A stretch of 54,565 bases of DNA from Anaerolineales bacterium (GCA_013140605.1 JABFSL010000020.1:1-54565); one strand, 5' to 3'; shown: positions 32,733 to 42,019, counted from the stretch's first letter. The notes: a model not told the origin generated them from the letters alone. A program made the numbers and translations.

Positions 32733-34016
32733 CTACTTATGTGCAGTCTTCCGCCAACGATAACCATATGCCAGGTTTAAAGGCAGCGTCCACCAAAGCT
32801 GAACTGGTGATTGTGATAATCGTTTTGCGATACTTGGCGAAGAATAAAATCGTTCATTTGCATATTGAAAGCCAGCCAATAATTCTTCCGCGCTCATTTG
32901 CTTTGGTTGATAAACTACATCCCGTCGGCTGTTATATTTGCGCCAGTCCCGCGATAAGATGCGCCCTTCAGCTTCCATCCTTCGAAACAGCGGCGTACCG
33001 GGAAATGGCGTGAGAATGTTGAAGGTCGCATTCTGAACTCCAGCTTCCTCCAAAAAATCAAGGGTGTTCTTGAATATCTCAGGTGTATCATGATCAAATC
33101 CGAAAACGATCCCAGCTTGCACGGCAATTCCATGCGAATGGATATGTTCAATGATCTGAAAATAATCTTCCACTCGATTGAACCCTTTATTCACTCCAGC
33201 CATGCTTTGCTGTGAAATCGACTCTAATCCCAGGAACAATTGTTTGCATCCGCTTTGTGCAGCGGCCTCCAGGAATTCGTCATCCCGGCCAGCATGGATG
33301 CTCGCCTGGCTGCTCCACCACTTTCGAAATGGCGTGATGGCGTGAAATAATTCCTTTGCATACTTCAAATCTGCTGAAATGTTATCGTCCCAAAAGATAA
33401 TGATCTTTCCGTTGAAAGAAGCATATTCTGCCGCGACTTCAGCGATTGGCCGCTTGCGTAATTTTCGGCAATACATCACGGCAATGGTGCAGAAATCACA
33501 TTCGTGTGGACATCCCCGCGTTGCAAATATGACTCCGTTGGTGTGGTCGTGCCTGTGAAATAGATCCTTGCGCGCCATGGGGATATTTTCAAGGGATGGT
33601 GCACTGGTCTGTTGATATATATGTTGATAAGACCCTTCTTCAAAACTTTTTAAAAATTCCTCCCATAACCCTTCCGCTTCACCAATGAAGATCACATCCG
33701 CATGTTGACCGGCCTCTTCAGGCAGCAACGTCACATGCGGGCCGCCCATCACAACGCAAATTCCTCTTAACTTGAAACGTGCCGCAATTTCATACGCATG
33801 ATAAGCGCTTGGTGTATGAAATGTAATTCCAACCACATCGGCTTCGATGTCCCAATTGATTTCTTCAGCTTCTTCATCAACATGGATCACATCCCAGCCG
33901 GGAGGGGTCTGCGCAGCCAGATATGGCATGGTGATCTGCTGAAAATTGAGAACCCGCGATCTTCTTACGTTTCGAATCTCCGGCGAAGAGGCTGTGATCA
34001 ATAGAAGTTTTGGCAT
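32733..34016 (-). CDS. B12-binding-domain radical SAM protein
   Basis: 427 residues. An N-terminal Rossmann-like cobalamin-binding region (residues 1-120, with DVVGITFHTPSAYHAYEIA and MGGPHVTLLPEE) precedes a radical SAM core with CPHECDFC (CxxxCxxC at residues about 174-181). The sequence FWDDNISADLKYAKEL, the GLESISQQSM segment and GFDHDTPEIF are like the BchE/oxidative cyclase-like and hopanoid-related (HpnR-type) group. It may methylate or rearrange a lipid or cofactor. No Shine-Dalgarno site is obvious. It forms an operon with the kinase gene. The substrate cannot be deduced. Confidence 0.9.
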   Translation of the reverse strand: MPKLLLITASSPEIRNVRRSRVLNFQQITMPYLAAQTPPGWDVIHVDEEAEEINWDIEADVVGITFHTPSAYHAYEIAARFKLRGICVVMGGPHVTLLPEEAGQHADVIFIGEAEGLWEEFLKSFEEGSYQHIYQQTSAPSLENIPMARKDLFHRHDHTNGVIFATRGCPHECDFCTIAVMYCRKLRKRPIAEVAAEYASFNGKIIIFWDDNISADLKYAKELFHAITPFRKWWSSQASIHAGRDDEFLEAAAQSGCKQLFLGLESISQQSMAGVNKGFNRVEDYFQIIEHIHSHGIAVQAGIVFGFDHDTPEIFKNTLDFLEEAGVQNATFNILTPFPGTPLFRRMEAEGRILSRDWRKYNSRRDVVYQPKQMSAEELLAGFQYANERFYSSPSIAKRLSQSPVQLWWTLPLNLAYGYRWRKTAHK

Positions 34017-34130
34017 GATTGTTTACATAAACCTGTTGTGATGTAGCGCCGCCCTAAAAGTTTTCGTTGAGCTCGCCCATGAGTGGAAACTGTGAAAGCC
34101 CCGGCATCCTCCGCGACATCATTATTTTTT

Positions 34131-34595
34131 TCAACTAACGAATTCAGGAAAAGCCTTGACGATCTCGCCATATTCACGGGCAGCATCCTCCCAATTACTG
34201 CTGCCTGTCGTTATGGCCAGGTCGAGAGATAGCAGTCTTCCAACACATTGATTCCCCAGGACGAGCCGATCATCGAATTGCTTTTTGAACATACTGCTGA
34301 CGGTGGCGATAAAGCCGAAAATCGTAACAAGGATGCAGGCCAGTACCCAGCCGCCATCATTGCTTTGGGCTGCGGCTTCTTGAAAGAGTTGATTACCGCC
34401 AACGGCTGCGGTCAATCCAGCCAGAAGAGTCGCAGCGGCAGGTGACACCACGTTTGCCACGAACAGTTGCGAATCTGTTTTGCGAATGTTGGCTGTCTTG
34501 TTTTTTGCCATACTCAAGCTGGCTTTTACTGAACTCACGAACGTGCCATGATCCTGTATCCCCTTGCCCGTTTTTTTAACTTTGTCGTCAGTCAT
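34131..34595 (-). CDS. Two-helix membrane protein, SLATT-like in layout
   Basis: 154 residues with GGAGG before the start. A Lys-rich N-terminal helix region (residues 1-40) is followed by two transmembrane helices (residues about 50-68 and 82-104, VLACILVTIFGFIATVSSMF), then a soluble helical tail (FDDRLVLGNQCVGRLLSLDLAITTG, WEDAAREYGEIVKAFPEF). The order of TM pair and helical tail with a conserved G-N/E-Y type end resembles SLATT-domain proteins, which are pore-forming effectors beside nucleotide-signal systems. No cyclase, SLOG or other defence gene is nearby, so the likeness is only suggestive. A long terminator separates it from the lipoprotein gene upstream. Confidence 0.7.
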   Translation of the reverse strand: MTDDKVKKTGKGIQDHGTFVSSVKASLSMAKNKTANIRKTDSQLFVANVVSPAAATLLAGLTAAVGGNQLFQEAAAQSNDGGWVLACILVTIFGFIATVSSMFKKQFDDRLVLGNQCVGRLLSLDLAITTGSSNWEDAAREYGEIVKAFPEFVS

Positions 34596-34654
34596 GTTCG
34601 CCTCCGATAAGATGTAAAAAATCTGAACCTGTCACAACTATACATTAATCCTTT

Positions 34655-34703
34655 AAACAAATCAACAGCCCGCCTCGGTAAGAAGCGGGCTGTTGATTTG
34701 TTT
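34655..34703. terminator. Long terminator between lipoprotein and 2TM genes
   Basis: AAACAAATCAACAGCCCGC (34655-34673) and GCGGGCTGTTGATTTGTTT (34685-34703) are perfect 19-base arms with an 11-base loop. It ends the lipoprotein transcript. Confidence 0.88.
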
Positions 34704-34734
34704 ATCTGCTATTTGGATCACCACACCTATATGG

Positions 34735-36273
34735 CTACGGCAAGCCGCTCACTTTAACTTTGAGCGTGTATGTGGCATTACCACGCGTTGGCCCGACCAA
34801 AATGGAATATACACCATCCACAGGGATGGGCACAGCCCATTGGATCGTATCCTTGCCTTCTTCGGTGCCGGGCAATGGAATTTGATCTGGCCCCAGGATG
34901 GAGAAGACGGCATTTCCTTCAAGCGATGTGATTTGGACATCCAGTATTTCACCCGCCAGCATACTCAGGCTATAACGGTCGTGCTCGCCACTGATCACAT
35001 TTCCATTCAGTTCCACATCCAGTGGATCCGTTGCAAAGCGAATCAGTTGATCCTTTGCAATCTTTGGCGAATCAATCGCGGCTGGCGCACTGGGTACAAC
35101 AGGAATTTCCACACTCAACTGGTAGGTCATACTTTGCTGAGACATTGAGAGCACACCAATATAATAATCCTGACCGACAGGTATTATGCCGCTCCAACTC
35201 GTTGTAGGCTCGAATGTGTATCCCACACCGTCTGCTCCCGAAATGTTCAGGGATGCGTAAGGGATTACGCTTGAATCCGGTTCAGTGATCAGGTTGACAT
35301 TCATCTGCTGACCCTGCATTGCGGAAACCACAAAGTATATTGAGGCATTGGGCGCAAGGTCGCCAGGGGTGTACCAACTGGTGGCATTCGGCTGGAATTG
35401 GATGCGGGTGACATCAGCGGCATACGCCAGTACTGGCGCCGTGTCAGAGGGCTGGATCGAAGCAATACACTCTGCTGAGGGACCGGGCCTTCCCGTGAAG
35501 CGTCCATCGGGGGAAGCGGGATAGCCCATTGTAGCTCCACACTCAAACTGACTGGGCGGTCCTACCTCAATGCCTGATACTGTCTGGTTTGTGGCAACTG
35601 TAATGGTCGCCAGGGTTGAATAATCTATGGTATAGCCCACTCCAATTGAACTATCACTGGCAACAGCGGCAAATACTTGATAAGTCCCTGGCGGCACGGT
35701 AATGCTGAATGGGGCTTCACTATCGGAGGCTTCAGTTTCTGCGAAACCCCACTCACCGGTCTTCTGATTCACCGCGTACACCACCATGCGCGGCGTGGGC
35801 GGAGCAACCAAATGCACGCGTCCCGTGATCGTGCCAGTTTCGGCAGGCGGGGGATTGGCGGCTGATTCTTTTTTTACGAGGGTAGCCTCGGTCGGTAAAT
35901 AATATTCTCCGTCTGGGGGATTGGTCACTTTCCAAAAGATAGTATTCTGGTCAATGAAAATGATTTGAGCCACACCGCTGTTTGTTGCGAAGGAACTCTG
36001 AAAATTAATGACCGCTGTATTCCCTTGAATGCTCCCTTCGATTGACTTATCAAGGGCATCTATTTTATTTCCTTGTTGGGCGACAACTGTATGACTGCCC
36101 TGTAATTGTTCCCCGGTTTGAGATAAATCCAGGCTGAAAGCAGATGAAATATCCTCCCAGTATCCCGTAAAATCCATTGTGGGCGGCGCGGTTGGGGCGC
36201 TTCCGCAACCGGCCAATAACCAGAGGGCGAATGTCAAACCAATGATCTGTAGTGCTGACTTTTTTGTGTTCAT
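34735..36273 (-). CDS. Lipoprotein with lipocalin-like, carboxypeptidase-regulatory-like and PPC-like domains
   Basis: The start at 36273 (MNTKKSALQIIG) is preferred over 36318. The signal peptide ends in the lipobox LAGC. The 512-residue protein then shows a small beta-barrel (residues 35-130, FTGYWEDISSAFSLDLSQTG, repeated strands as in META/lipocalin-like domains), a carboxypeptidase-regulatory-like sheet (ITGRVHLVAPPTPRMVVYAV to PPGTYQVFAAV), and a C-terminal pre-peptidase-like region (GEHDRYSLSMLAGEIL, VDGVYSILVGPTRGN). No catalytic site. The protein should be anchored outside the membrane and may bind polysaccharide or protein. GAGAGG lies 13 bases before the start. Confidence 0.82.
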   Translation of the reverse strand: MNTKKSALQIIGLTFALWLLAGCGSAPTAPPTMDFTGYWEDISSAFSLDLSQTGEQLQGSHTVVAQQGNKIDALDKSIEGSIQGNTAVINFQSSFATNSGVAQIIFIDQNTIFWKVTNPPDGEYYLPTEATLVKKESAANPPPAETGTITGRVHLVAPPTPRMVVYAVNQKTGEWGFAETEASDSEAPFSITVPPGTYQVFAAVASDSSIGVGYTIDYSTLATITVATNQTVSGIEVGPPSQFECGATMGYPASPDGRFTGRPGPSAECIASIQPSDTAPVLAYAADVTRIQFQPNATSWYTPGDLAPNASIYFVVSAMQGQQMNVNLITEPDSSVIPYASLNISGADGVGYTFEPTTSWSGIIPVGQDYYIGVLSMSQQSMTYQLSVEIPVVPSAPAAIDSPKIAKDQLIRFATDPLDVELNGNVISGEHDRYSLSMLAGEILDVQITSLEGNAVFSILGPDQIPLPGTEEGKDTIQWAVPIPVDGVYSILVGPTRGNATYTLKVKVSGLP

Positions 36274-36410
36274 GCTTGTTATTTTCCTCTCTTGTTGAAA
36301 TAATTTTGGTTTACGCAATGTTGCTCAGCCATCCAATGGGATGTGTCTTATCCATACCCATGAAGATAAAAATACACCAATCTTTTGATTGTATCAATAA
36401 TCACAAATAA

Positions 36411-36449
36411 GCAAAAGCCCGTCTTTAAAAAGGCGGGCTTCTTTTTTTA
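36411..36449 (-). terminator. Terminator of the 2-oxoacid oxidoreductase operon
   Basis: The arms AGCCCGTCTT and AAGGCGGGCT with one G-U pair (36416-36425 with 36430-36439) lie about 20 bases after the gamma subunit gene; on the minus strand a TTTTGCTTATTTG run follows. Confidence 0.75.
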
Positions 36450-36468
36450 CATTTCAGTACTTACTTCG

Positions 36469-37026
36469 CTAAACTATAACCGCTAACTGTTCCTTAGCGG
36501 ATTCGAATCCTCTGCGCAAGGCTTCGTAATTCTTTGGAAGCAAATGTTGATGTCTCGCGGGCAGATGTGCCTTCAACGCCTCTTCAAGCGTTTCAATTGT
36601 TACTTCGGGTAATGCCGCCAACAGCGCGCCCACTGCCACCATGTTGGTTAATTTCTTGTCACCGATCTGTTCTGCGATCTCATTCGCAGAGACAAAAACC
36701 GTGTTGATGTCAGCGCGTTTCGCGCCGCGATCCACCATGGACTGATTCACGACCAGCGTCCCGCCCACTTGCATCATGGGTTCATATTTGTCATACGAAG
36801 GCAGGTTCAACGCAATGACCAGCGGCGGATTCTTCACCAGTGGTGAACCAATTTCCTGGTCAGCAATGACAACGGTGCAGTTCGCCGTGCCGCCGCGCAT
36901 TTCGGGGCCGTAGGATGGAATCCATGTCACCTGCTTGCCTGAATCCATGGCCGCATAAGCAATAACCTGACCCGCAAACAGCACGCCCTGTCCGCCAAAA
37001 CCTGAGATGATAATTTCTTTTTGCAT
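36469..37026 (-). CDS. 2-oxoacid:ferredoxin oxidoreductase, gamma subunit
   Basis: 185 residues, the standard size of the gamma domain of KorC/VorC type. The N-terminal motif [25 protein letters not shown] is characteristic; [20 protein letters not shown] with the MRGG motif, and [15 protein letters not shown] follow. It completes an enzyme that oxidises 2-oxoacids to acyl-CoA with ferredoxin reduction. The beta gene lies 97 bases upstream; this gap holds a word-reiterated repeat. It is the last gene of the four-gene operon. Confidence 0.93.
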   Translation of the reverse strand: MQKEIIISGFGGQGVLFAGQVIAYAAMDSGKQVTWIPSYGPEMRGGTANCTVVIADQEIGSPLVKNPPLVIALNLPSYDKYEPMMQVGGTLVVNQSMVDRGAKRADINTVFVSANEIAEQIGDKKLTNMVAVGALLAALPEVTIETLEEALKAHLPARHQHLLPKNYEALRRGFESAKEQLAVIV

Positions 37027-37039
37027 AGTTCACTCCGTG

Positions 37040-37123
37040 AACAGAGAGTAGAAACTAGAGAATGGAGACTGGTCACTGATGACTGATCACTTTCCTACTC
37101 ACTAATCATCTTCTCTCTACTCT
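37040..37123. repeat. Word-reiterated repeat (AGAGAGTAG/ACTGATGACTGATCAC type)
   Basis: The gap between gamma and beta genes contains GAGAGTAGAAACTAGAGAATG, CACTGATGACTGATCAC and TTCTCTCTACTCTC: two arms of complementary character, each with reiterated short words. It is non-coding. Confidence 0.55.
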
Positions 37124-37891
37124 CTATATTTTTATCTGCTTAATCGCATCGCTGATCTTGTAATCGCCCAGCGGATAAAAAGGCATCATGTGCTCTTCCA
37201 CGAACTTCAACGAGTTGACGGGTGTCATACCCCAGTTGGTTGGGCAAGTGGAAAGCAATTCAACCAATGAGAAACCGAGTCCGCGCGCCTGGGTTTCAAA
37301 CGCCATGCGGATCGCTTTCTTTGCGAGACGAATATTCTTTGGGTCATGCAATGAACGGCGCACACAATAGCCAACGCCATCCAAGGTCGAGAGCATTTCA
37401 GATACTTTGATCGGGTATCCCTGTATTTCCACATCGCGTCCATTCACCGAAGAAGAGGTCTTCATGCCAGGTAAAGTTGTCGGCGCCATTTGCCCGCCGG
37501 TCATGCCGAAGTTGGCGTTGTTGATAAAGATCACCGTGATGTTTTCACCGCGCGCGGCGGCATGAACAATTTCACCCATGCCGATCGAAGCCAGATCGCC
37601 GTCACCTTGATACGTGAAAACAATTCGGTCGGGCATCACACGCTTTATGCCAGTAGCCATCGCGGGCGCGCGTCCGTGCGGCGCTTCCACAAAATCTGTA
37701 TCAAAATAGTTATAAGCAAATACCGAACATCCAACCGGCGCAACGCCGATTGTCTTATCGATCACGCCCATCTCTTCCAACACTTCCGCCACCAACCGAT
37801 GCGCCACGCCATGTGTACAGCCCGGACAGTAGTGGGTGGGTGTATCTGTAAAACCTTCAGGTCTATCGTAGACTAAATTCTCTTTTAACAT
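37124..37891 (-). CDS. 2-oxoacid:ferredoxin oxidoreductase, beta (thiamine diphosphate) subunit
   Basis: 255 residues. The TPP-binding C-terminal domain motif is present: [15 protein letters not shown] (Gly-Asp-Gly, near residue 95) and [16 protein letters not shown] near residue 128 (Asn and Gly of the metal site). The N-terminal [15 protein letters not shown] carries the Cys pair that in related subunits helps cluster binding. It forms the catalytic centre for 2-oxoacid decarboxylation. VorA/KorB-type; substrates could be 2-oxoglutarate or branched-chain 2-oxoacids. Confidence 0.93.
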   Translation of the reverse strand: MLKENLVYDRPEGFTDTPTHYCPGCTHGVAHRLVAEVLEEMGVIDKTIGVAPVGCSVFAYNYFDTDFVEAPHGRAPAMATGIKRVMPDRIVFTYQGDGDLASIGMGEIVHAAARGENITVIFINNANFGMTGGQMAPTTLPGMKTSSSVNGRDVEIQGYPIKVSEMLSTLDGVGYCVRRSLHDPKNIRLAKKAIRMAFETQARGLGFSLVELLSTCPTNWGMTPVNSLKFVEEHMMPFYPLGDYKISDAIKQIKI

Positions 37892-37901
37892 TTTTCCTCT
37901 T

Positions 37902-37940
37902 AATCCCCTCTTCCTTTTGGGAGAGGGCCAGGGTGAGGGT
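37902..37940. repeat. CCCTCNCCC-type repeat between beta and alpha genes
   Basis: TAATCCCCTCTTCC, a short spacer, GGGAGAGGGCCAGGG and TGAGGG: a purine arm complementary to a pyrimidine arm. A larger relative lies at 52985-53055. Confidence 0.55.
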
Positions 37941-39052
37941 TACACGTGCGCCATACGTTCAAGCCATGCGTCACGCGGATGAACATCCGCGCTTAACTTG
38001 ACCTTCGCCATGCGATGAATCTCGTTCAGGATCTCATCCGGGAACGGGACGACTCCGCCCATTCGCCCATAGAATTCGACGGGCACGCGGCCTTTGACTG
38101 CCAAACGGACATCTTCCAACATTTGACCTGAATTCATCTCTGTGACAAGGAACGCATCAACCCGACCCGCAAGCTGGTCAATCACCTTATGCGGAAACGG
38201 GCTGACAGTGATCGGCCTTAACAAACCCACCTTGATTCCCTGAGCACGGGCCTCGCGGACAGCGGATAACGCCACACGTCCCGCCGTTCCAAAACCGATG
38301 ATCACGATCTCCGCATCATCGAGGAAATATTCCTTATATCGAACTTCGTTTGCTTCGATGGTCCTCCAGCGATTCAACAGCCGCAGGTTCATCTTCTCTT
38401 CTTCAACGGGATCAAGATAGATCGAAGAAAGAATTCGTCGCTCGCGTTTGCCCATCTTGGCATCGGTATTCCAATCCCAATTTTCGCGATGGACCGGTTT
38501 CATCTCAGGCATCTCGGCAGGCTCCATCATTTGCCCCACACAACCGTCGAGGATGACCATGCAAATGGAACGGTACTTCTCCGCCAGGTCAAAGGAAAGA
38601 ACCGTTAAATCAATTGCTTCCTGCACAGAGGCGGGCGCGAGTACGATCGCTTGATAGTCGCCATGTCCGCCGCCGTGGACAGCCTGGTTATAGTCGGCCT
38701 GCGCGGGCGCGATATTGCCGAGACCCGGTCCGCCGCGCATCACGTTGACCAATACTGCGGGCACTTCAGTCCCAGCGATGTAGGAAATTCCTTCCATCAT
38801 CAAACTCACGCCTGGGCTGGAGGATGATGACATGACGCGTACACCAGTGCAGGCCGCGCCGTACACCATGTTGATCGCGCCAAGTTCAGATTCTGCCTGC
38901 ACGAAGGCGCGCCCCAATTCGGGCATGCGCCTCGATAGATATTCAAGTACTTCTGTTTGCGGGGTGATGGGATAACCGAAGTAAGCCTCAAGCCCCGCGC
39001 GTACGGCGGCTTCAGCGATCGCTTCATTCCCTTTCCATAATTCTTTTGGCAT
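37940..39052 (-). CDS. vorB: 2-oxoacid:ferredoxin oxidoreductase, alpha subunit (VorB-type)
   Basis: The start at 39052 (MPKELWKGNEAIAEA) has GGAGAT seven bases before. The 370-residue protein has the pyrimidine-binding domain (WKGNEAIAEAAVRAGLEAYF, GYPITPQTEVLEYL), the CoA-like AQADYNQAVHGGGHGDYQ region and the C-terminal domain II (EIVIIGFGTAGRVALSAV, VTEMNSGQMLEDVRLAVKG). Sequence style agrees with VorB of 3-methyl-2-oxobutanoate:ferredoxin oxidoreductase, but KorA cannot be ruled out. With beta, gamma and ferredoxin it forms the four-subunit enzyme that links amino-acid or TCA carbon to reduced ferredoxin. Confidence 0.93.
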   Translation of the reverse strand: MPKELWKGNEAIAEAAVRAGLEAYFGYPITPQTEVLEYLSRRMPELGRAFVQAESELGAINMVYGAACTGVRVMSSSSSPGVSLMMEGISYIAGTEVPAVLVNVMRGGPGLGNIAPAQADYNQAVHGGGHGDYQAIVLAPASVQEAIDLTVLSFDLAEKYRSICMVILDGCVGQMMEPAEMPEMKPVHRENWDWNTDAKMGKRERRILSSIYLDPVEEEKMNLRLLNRWRTIEANEVRYKEYFLDDAEIVIIGFGTAGRVALSAVREARAQGIKVGLLRPITVSPFPHKVIDQLAGRVDAFLVTEMNSGQMLEDVRLAVKGRVPVEFYGRMGGVVPFPDEILNEIHRMAKVKLSADVHPRDAWLERMAHV

Positions 39053-39169
39053 TTGATCTCCGTAAAAAATCTTAAACACTAAGGACACAAAGTACACGAA
39101 GGATTGTTTTCATCCTTCTTTACACCTGCACTTGCGTGCAGTGCAAGCATCCTTCCGCCTTCATCCTTT

Positions 39170-39412
39170 TTAGGCTGGTACAGGCACGGCCTTCGTCACT
39201 TCACGATATACCGTGATCGCTGCGTCTGGACAAACCAGCGCACAAATAGCACACCCCGTGCAACCGTCCTTGAACGTGTGCGCGGGGTGGTAGCCCTTGG
39301 GAGTGAGGTGTGACATATTTAGCTCAATCACCTCTTGAGGACATGCGCTAATGCAAAGTTCACATCCTTTGCAATAGATATCACTGACTTCGATCCAACC
39401 TTTAGCTGGCAT
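39170..39412 (-). CDS. Ferredoxin subunit (two 4Fe-4S clusters) of the 2-oxoacid oxidoreductase
   Basis: 80 residues with two cluster motifs: CKGCELCISACP (residues about 14-25) and CTGCAICALVCP (residues about 50-61). The spacing is the standard CxxCxxCxxxCP. As first gene of the operon (delta or KorD-type subunit) it passes electrons from the beta subunit to ferredoxin. The gap to the alpha gene (39053-39169) has one arm of a reiterated-word sequence (CACTAAGGACACAAAG type). Confidence 0.94.
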   Translation of the reverse strand: MPAKGWIEVSDIYCKGCELCISACPQEVIELNMSHLTPKGYHPAHTFKDGCTGCAICALVCPDAAITVYREVTKAVPVPA

Positions 39413-39544
39413 TCAGTCTCCTTTATTTACTTGAGAAGTTAGACAGTAATTAGCGGGATAGCCCGCCTGCCTGATTATGTCGTTTTCCTACAATTGGGTG
39501 TAGTGCCAAGCGTCACAGACAAGAACGCCGAAGGTCATTGCTTT

Positions 39545-40075
39545 TCAGGAAGATTTCCTTCGCAAGTTTCTCAAAACTGTACTGCCGTCATTAAATCCAA
39601 ACGGGACGAAAACTTGCAGGGTGTAAACAAACAAATTTTCAAATAAAGCAAACATGCCGAGCCAAAACCAATTCCCTGACCAGAAGGGGAGGAGCAGAAG
39701 GAAAATAATGGACAATAATCCGTTGATGATCGGCCCACCCAATGCGCGGCGGATGTGAATTGACGGCGGCAGTTCTGGCTCATCTTTTGGATAGCGGGTG
39801 ATCGCAAAGATGGCCAGCGCCCCAAAGGTGATTCCTGTCATTGGGTAGCCAGTCCGTTTGGCAGCGTAGGCATGGCCCAGGCTGTGGACCAGCTCAAAGG
39901 TCCAGTGCAGAAGCGTGGCAATGAATCCCATCAGAAGCGATTCACTGAATGGAATATTGAATCCAGAACGTGCAATGACGGTGAACACGATCCACAGAGT
40001 CAATGTCCCAACGAACGCCAGCGGCAAAATGCCAATTTGCAGGCCGAACAATTTTCCGAGATGAATGGATTTCAT
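39545..40075 (-). CDS. M50-like membrane protein with a degenerate active site
   Basis: 176 residues with about five hydrophobic helices. The arrangement resembles site-2-protease-like M50 proteins: helix 2 contains ELVHSLGHAYAAKRTGY where the zinc motif HExxH would be; here it is HSLGH, so the catalytic Glu is Ser. The second motif, NDGS near the C-terminus (FGFNDGSTVLRNL), is like the NPDG/LDGG segment with the Asp intact. The protein may bind zinc or a helix but should be inactive as protease. The gene follows the SDR gene by one base. Confidence 0.7.
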   Translation of the reverse strand: MKSIHLGKLFGLQIGILPLAFVGTLTLWIVFTVIARSGFNIPFSESLLMGFIATLLHWTFELVHSLGHAYAAKRTGYPMTGITFGALAIFAITRYPKDEPELPPSIHIRRALGGPIINGLLSIIFLLLLPFWSGNWFWLGMFALFENLFVYTLQVFVPFGFNDGSTVLRNLRRKSS

Positions 40076-40076
40076 G

Positions 40077-41051
40077 TTACATCCCGAGTAATTTCATTTC
40101 ATGCTTCAAGGTTTCAGTAAGGCCTTCCTTTAGCGGGCGCGGATTGTATCCAAGTTCACGTTTGGCCTTGCTGTTATTTCCAATGTAGGTAACGCCCGCG
40201 ATGGTGCGCAAGCCCTCGCCAGTATAACTTTCAGGGACAGGAATGAAATTGTCGAACACATACATCATCGCAGACATGACACGGATCATGCCTGCGGGCA
40301 CGGCCATCGGCAGGCGGATGCCTGTAATATCTTTTGCGATTCCAAGCGTATCGGTAAATGTATATGTTGGGCCGCAAATATTATAGCTCTCGCCAACTTT
40401 GCCTTTTTCCATGGCCAGCCAATGCGCGTGAGCGATGTCATCCACGTGCGCCCAGGAGAAGGCGGTTTGTTTGGGCATGACGGGCAATTGCTTTTTCAGA
40501 TATTGGATCAATGAAACGCGGACGCTGCTTGTATCGCCAGGTCCATACACGAGGCCAGGCTGCACAATGACGAGCGGCAAACCTTCCTTGATCATTTTCA
40601 CGGCAATGTCATGTGCATCTGATTTTGTCTGATCGTACACGCTGATATGTTTTCCAGTGAAGTGATAATTTTCATCGGCTTCAACCCCATGCGTATCCGA
40701 GTTGACGGCGAGCGTGCTGGTGTATACACCTTTGGAGATTTTGAGTTCCTTCATCAACTCAAGCACATTGCGCGTGCCCTCCACGTTGATGGCATACGCC
40801 TGACTCTTATCGCGCACACCGACTTTATACCAGCCTGCCACATGGAAGACTCCATCCACGCCAGTCATGGGTTTTCGCATGGACTCTTTTTCGATCACAT
40901 CGCCCTGATGCAGGGTCACACCCAATTGAGCAAGATCCTGCGCCTTGGCAGGATTCCGTACAACGGCAATGACATCATGCCCCGCTTCCCGTAGTTGACG
41001 GGCCAGCCGTCCACCGATAAAACCTGTTGCGCCAGTGATAAAGTATTTCAT
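40077..41051 (-). CDS. NAD-dependent epimerase/dehydratase family (extended SDR)
   Basis: 324 residues. The Rossmann motif is TGATGFIGGRLARQL at the N-terminus; the catalytic YxxxK is YDQTKSD near residue 138, with Ser/Thr in STLAVNSD before it. Such SDRs include dihydroflavonol reductase-like and 3-beta-hydroxysteroid-like enzymes. The substrate is unknown. Its stop and the next start are one base apart. It is grouped with DUF2867 and DUF4260 genes. Confidence 0.9.
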   Translation of the reverse strand: MKYFITGATGFIGGRLARQLREAGHDVIAVVRNPAKAQDLAQLGVTLHQGDVIEKESMRKPMTGVDGVFHVAGWYKVGVRDKSQAYAINVEGTRNVLELMKELKISKGVYTSTLAVNSDTHGVEADENYHFTGKHISVYDQTKSDAHDIAVKMIKEGLPLVIVQPGLVYGPGDTSSVRVSLIQYLKKQLPVMPKQTAFSWAHVDDIAHAHWLAMEKGKVGESYNICGPTYTFTDTLGIAKDITGIRLPMAVPAGMIRVMSAMMYVFDNFIPVPESYTGEGLRTIAGVTYIGNNSKAKRELGYNPRPLKEGLTETLKHEMKLLGM

Positions 41052-41085
41052 GAGTTGATTCCTTTTTATGAGTTGAGTTGTCTCC

Positions 41086-41592
41086 CTATTTTATCAACTG
41101 TTTTACCATTCCCTTCATCATCGTTGGGACAATCAATTTATGAAACGGCTTGACGGGCAGGAAATATAACCTGCCCAGCCAGTTATGGATTTTGACAATC
41201 GTCGAAACCATGAGTTTATTGTTTTGCCTATCAAGAAACAACGAGACGCGAAAATCGAGATGTTTGTCGTCTTCACCCAAAATGATCTCGTTTTCGTTTT
41301 TGGCAAAGACTTTGAACAAGCCGACTCTTTCGCCGACCTCGCATTTGAAGCCCTGAAGGAGCGCATCCCGCTCCCCCGCGCCTGATGTCTTCAACCCAAG
41401 CAGTGAGACTACGCTGTTACGGAGCGCGAAGAGCCAGCCGACCCAAGCGGGCCCCGATGTAAAGAAGGATTTGCCAACCTGCTCGATGGATAAATCAGTT
41501 GTGGAGAGTACGGCGGAATAACTATCCAAATAATCGTGAGGAAGATTTTTCAGCAGGGAGGCGTCTGGCAAATTTGATTTTGTGGTTTTCAT
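41086..41592 (-). CDS. DUF2867 family protein
   Basis: 168 residues. The pattern DYLDSYSAVLSTTDLSIEQVG, FALRNSVVSLLGLKTSG and FLPVKPFHKLIVPTMMKG matches the DUF2867 family, often found beside SDRs. The predicted fold is a single START-like or beta-sheet domain with no known catalytic residues. It starts 4 bases inside the DUF4260 gene's 3' end (ATGA), so the two are translated together. Confidence 0.82.
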   Translation of the reverse strand: MKTTKSNLPDASLLKNLPHDYLDSYSAVLSTTDLSIEQVGKSFFTSGPAWVGWLFALRNSVVSLLGLKTSGAGERDALLQGFKCEVGERVGLFKVFAKNENEIILGEDDKHLDFRVSLFLDRQNNKLMVSTIVKIHNWLGRLYFLPVKPFHKLIVPTMMKGMVKQLIK

Positions 41593-41942
41593 ACTTCGCC
41601 AATCATTCCCAAGTGAGTGTGCTTGAAAGCATCTGGATACTTCAAGCCGTATCCTAAAATACGATCCATGCTGGAGTGACCAAATAAGATCAACCCTGCC
41701 AATTGAACAGGTTGGTTTGCAAGGATGATTCCCAAAACAAAGATGCTGATACCCAATGCTTTGACGTGGATAAAGTTATATGTCGCTGCGCCGATCTGCG
41801 GGCTGATGAGGTAGCCAAGCATACTCAGGTCAGGTGTAAATAAAAGCGCGGGATACCACCACCAGACAAAATCCAGCTTCGAGAAGAGAAAGATGGTGAG
41901 GGCGAACATGAACAGTTCTTCGAGTTTGAGTAAATTTTTCAT
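41589..41942 (-). CDS. DUF4260 family membrane protein
   Basis: 117 residues with about three to four helices (residues 8-26, 42-55, 66-85). The family-specific segments FVWWWYPALLFTPDLSMLGYL and FGHSSMDRILGYGLKYPDAF and HTHLGMIG are present. The His and Asp residues near the C-terminus could bind metal. The function is unknown; DUF4260 genes often lie beside TetR regulators, as here. Confidence 0.85.
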   Translation of the reverse strand: MKNLLKLEELFMFALTIFLFSKLDFVWWWYPALLFTPDLSMLGYLISPQIGAATYNFIHVKALGISIFVLGIILANQPVQLAGLILFGHSSMDRILGYGLKYPDAFKHTHLGMIGEV

Positions 41943-42019
41943 TGTGTTTTATCCTTATTAATTTTACGGAATGCGGACTTATGGTTTTTAATTAATTGTT
42001 ACCATAATGTTTTGTGTAA

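Noticed and set aside
34131-34595. CBASS or similar defence system
   Set aside because: No cyclase, SAVED, SLOG or nuclease partner nearby; only the membrane layout is similar.
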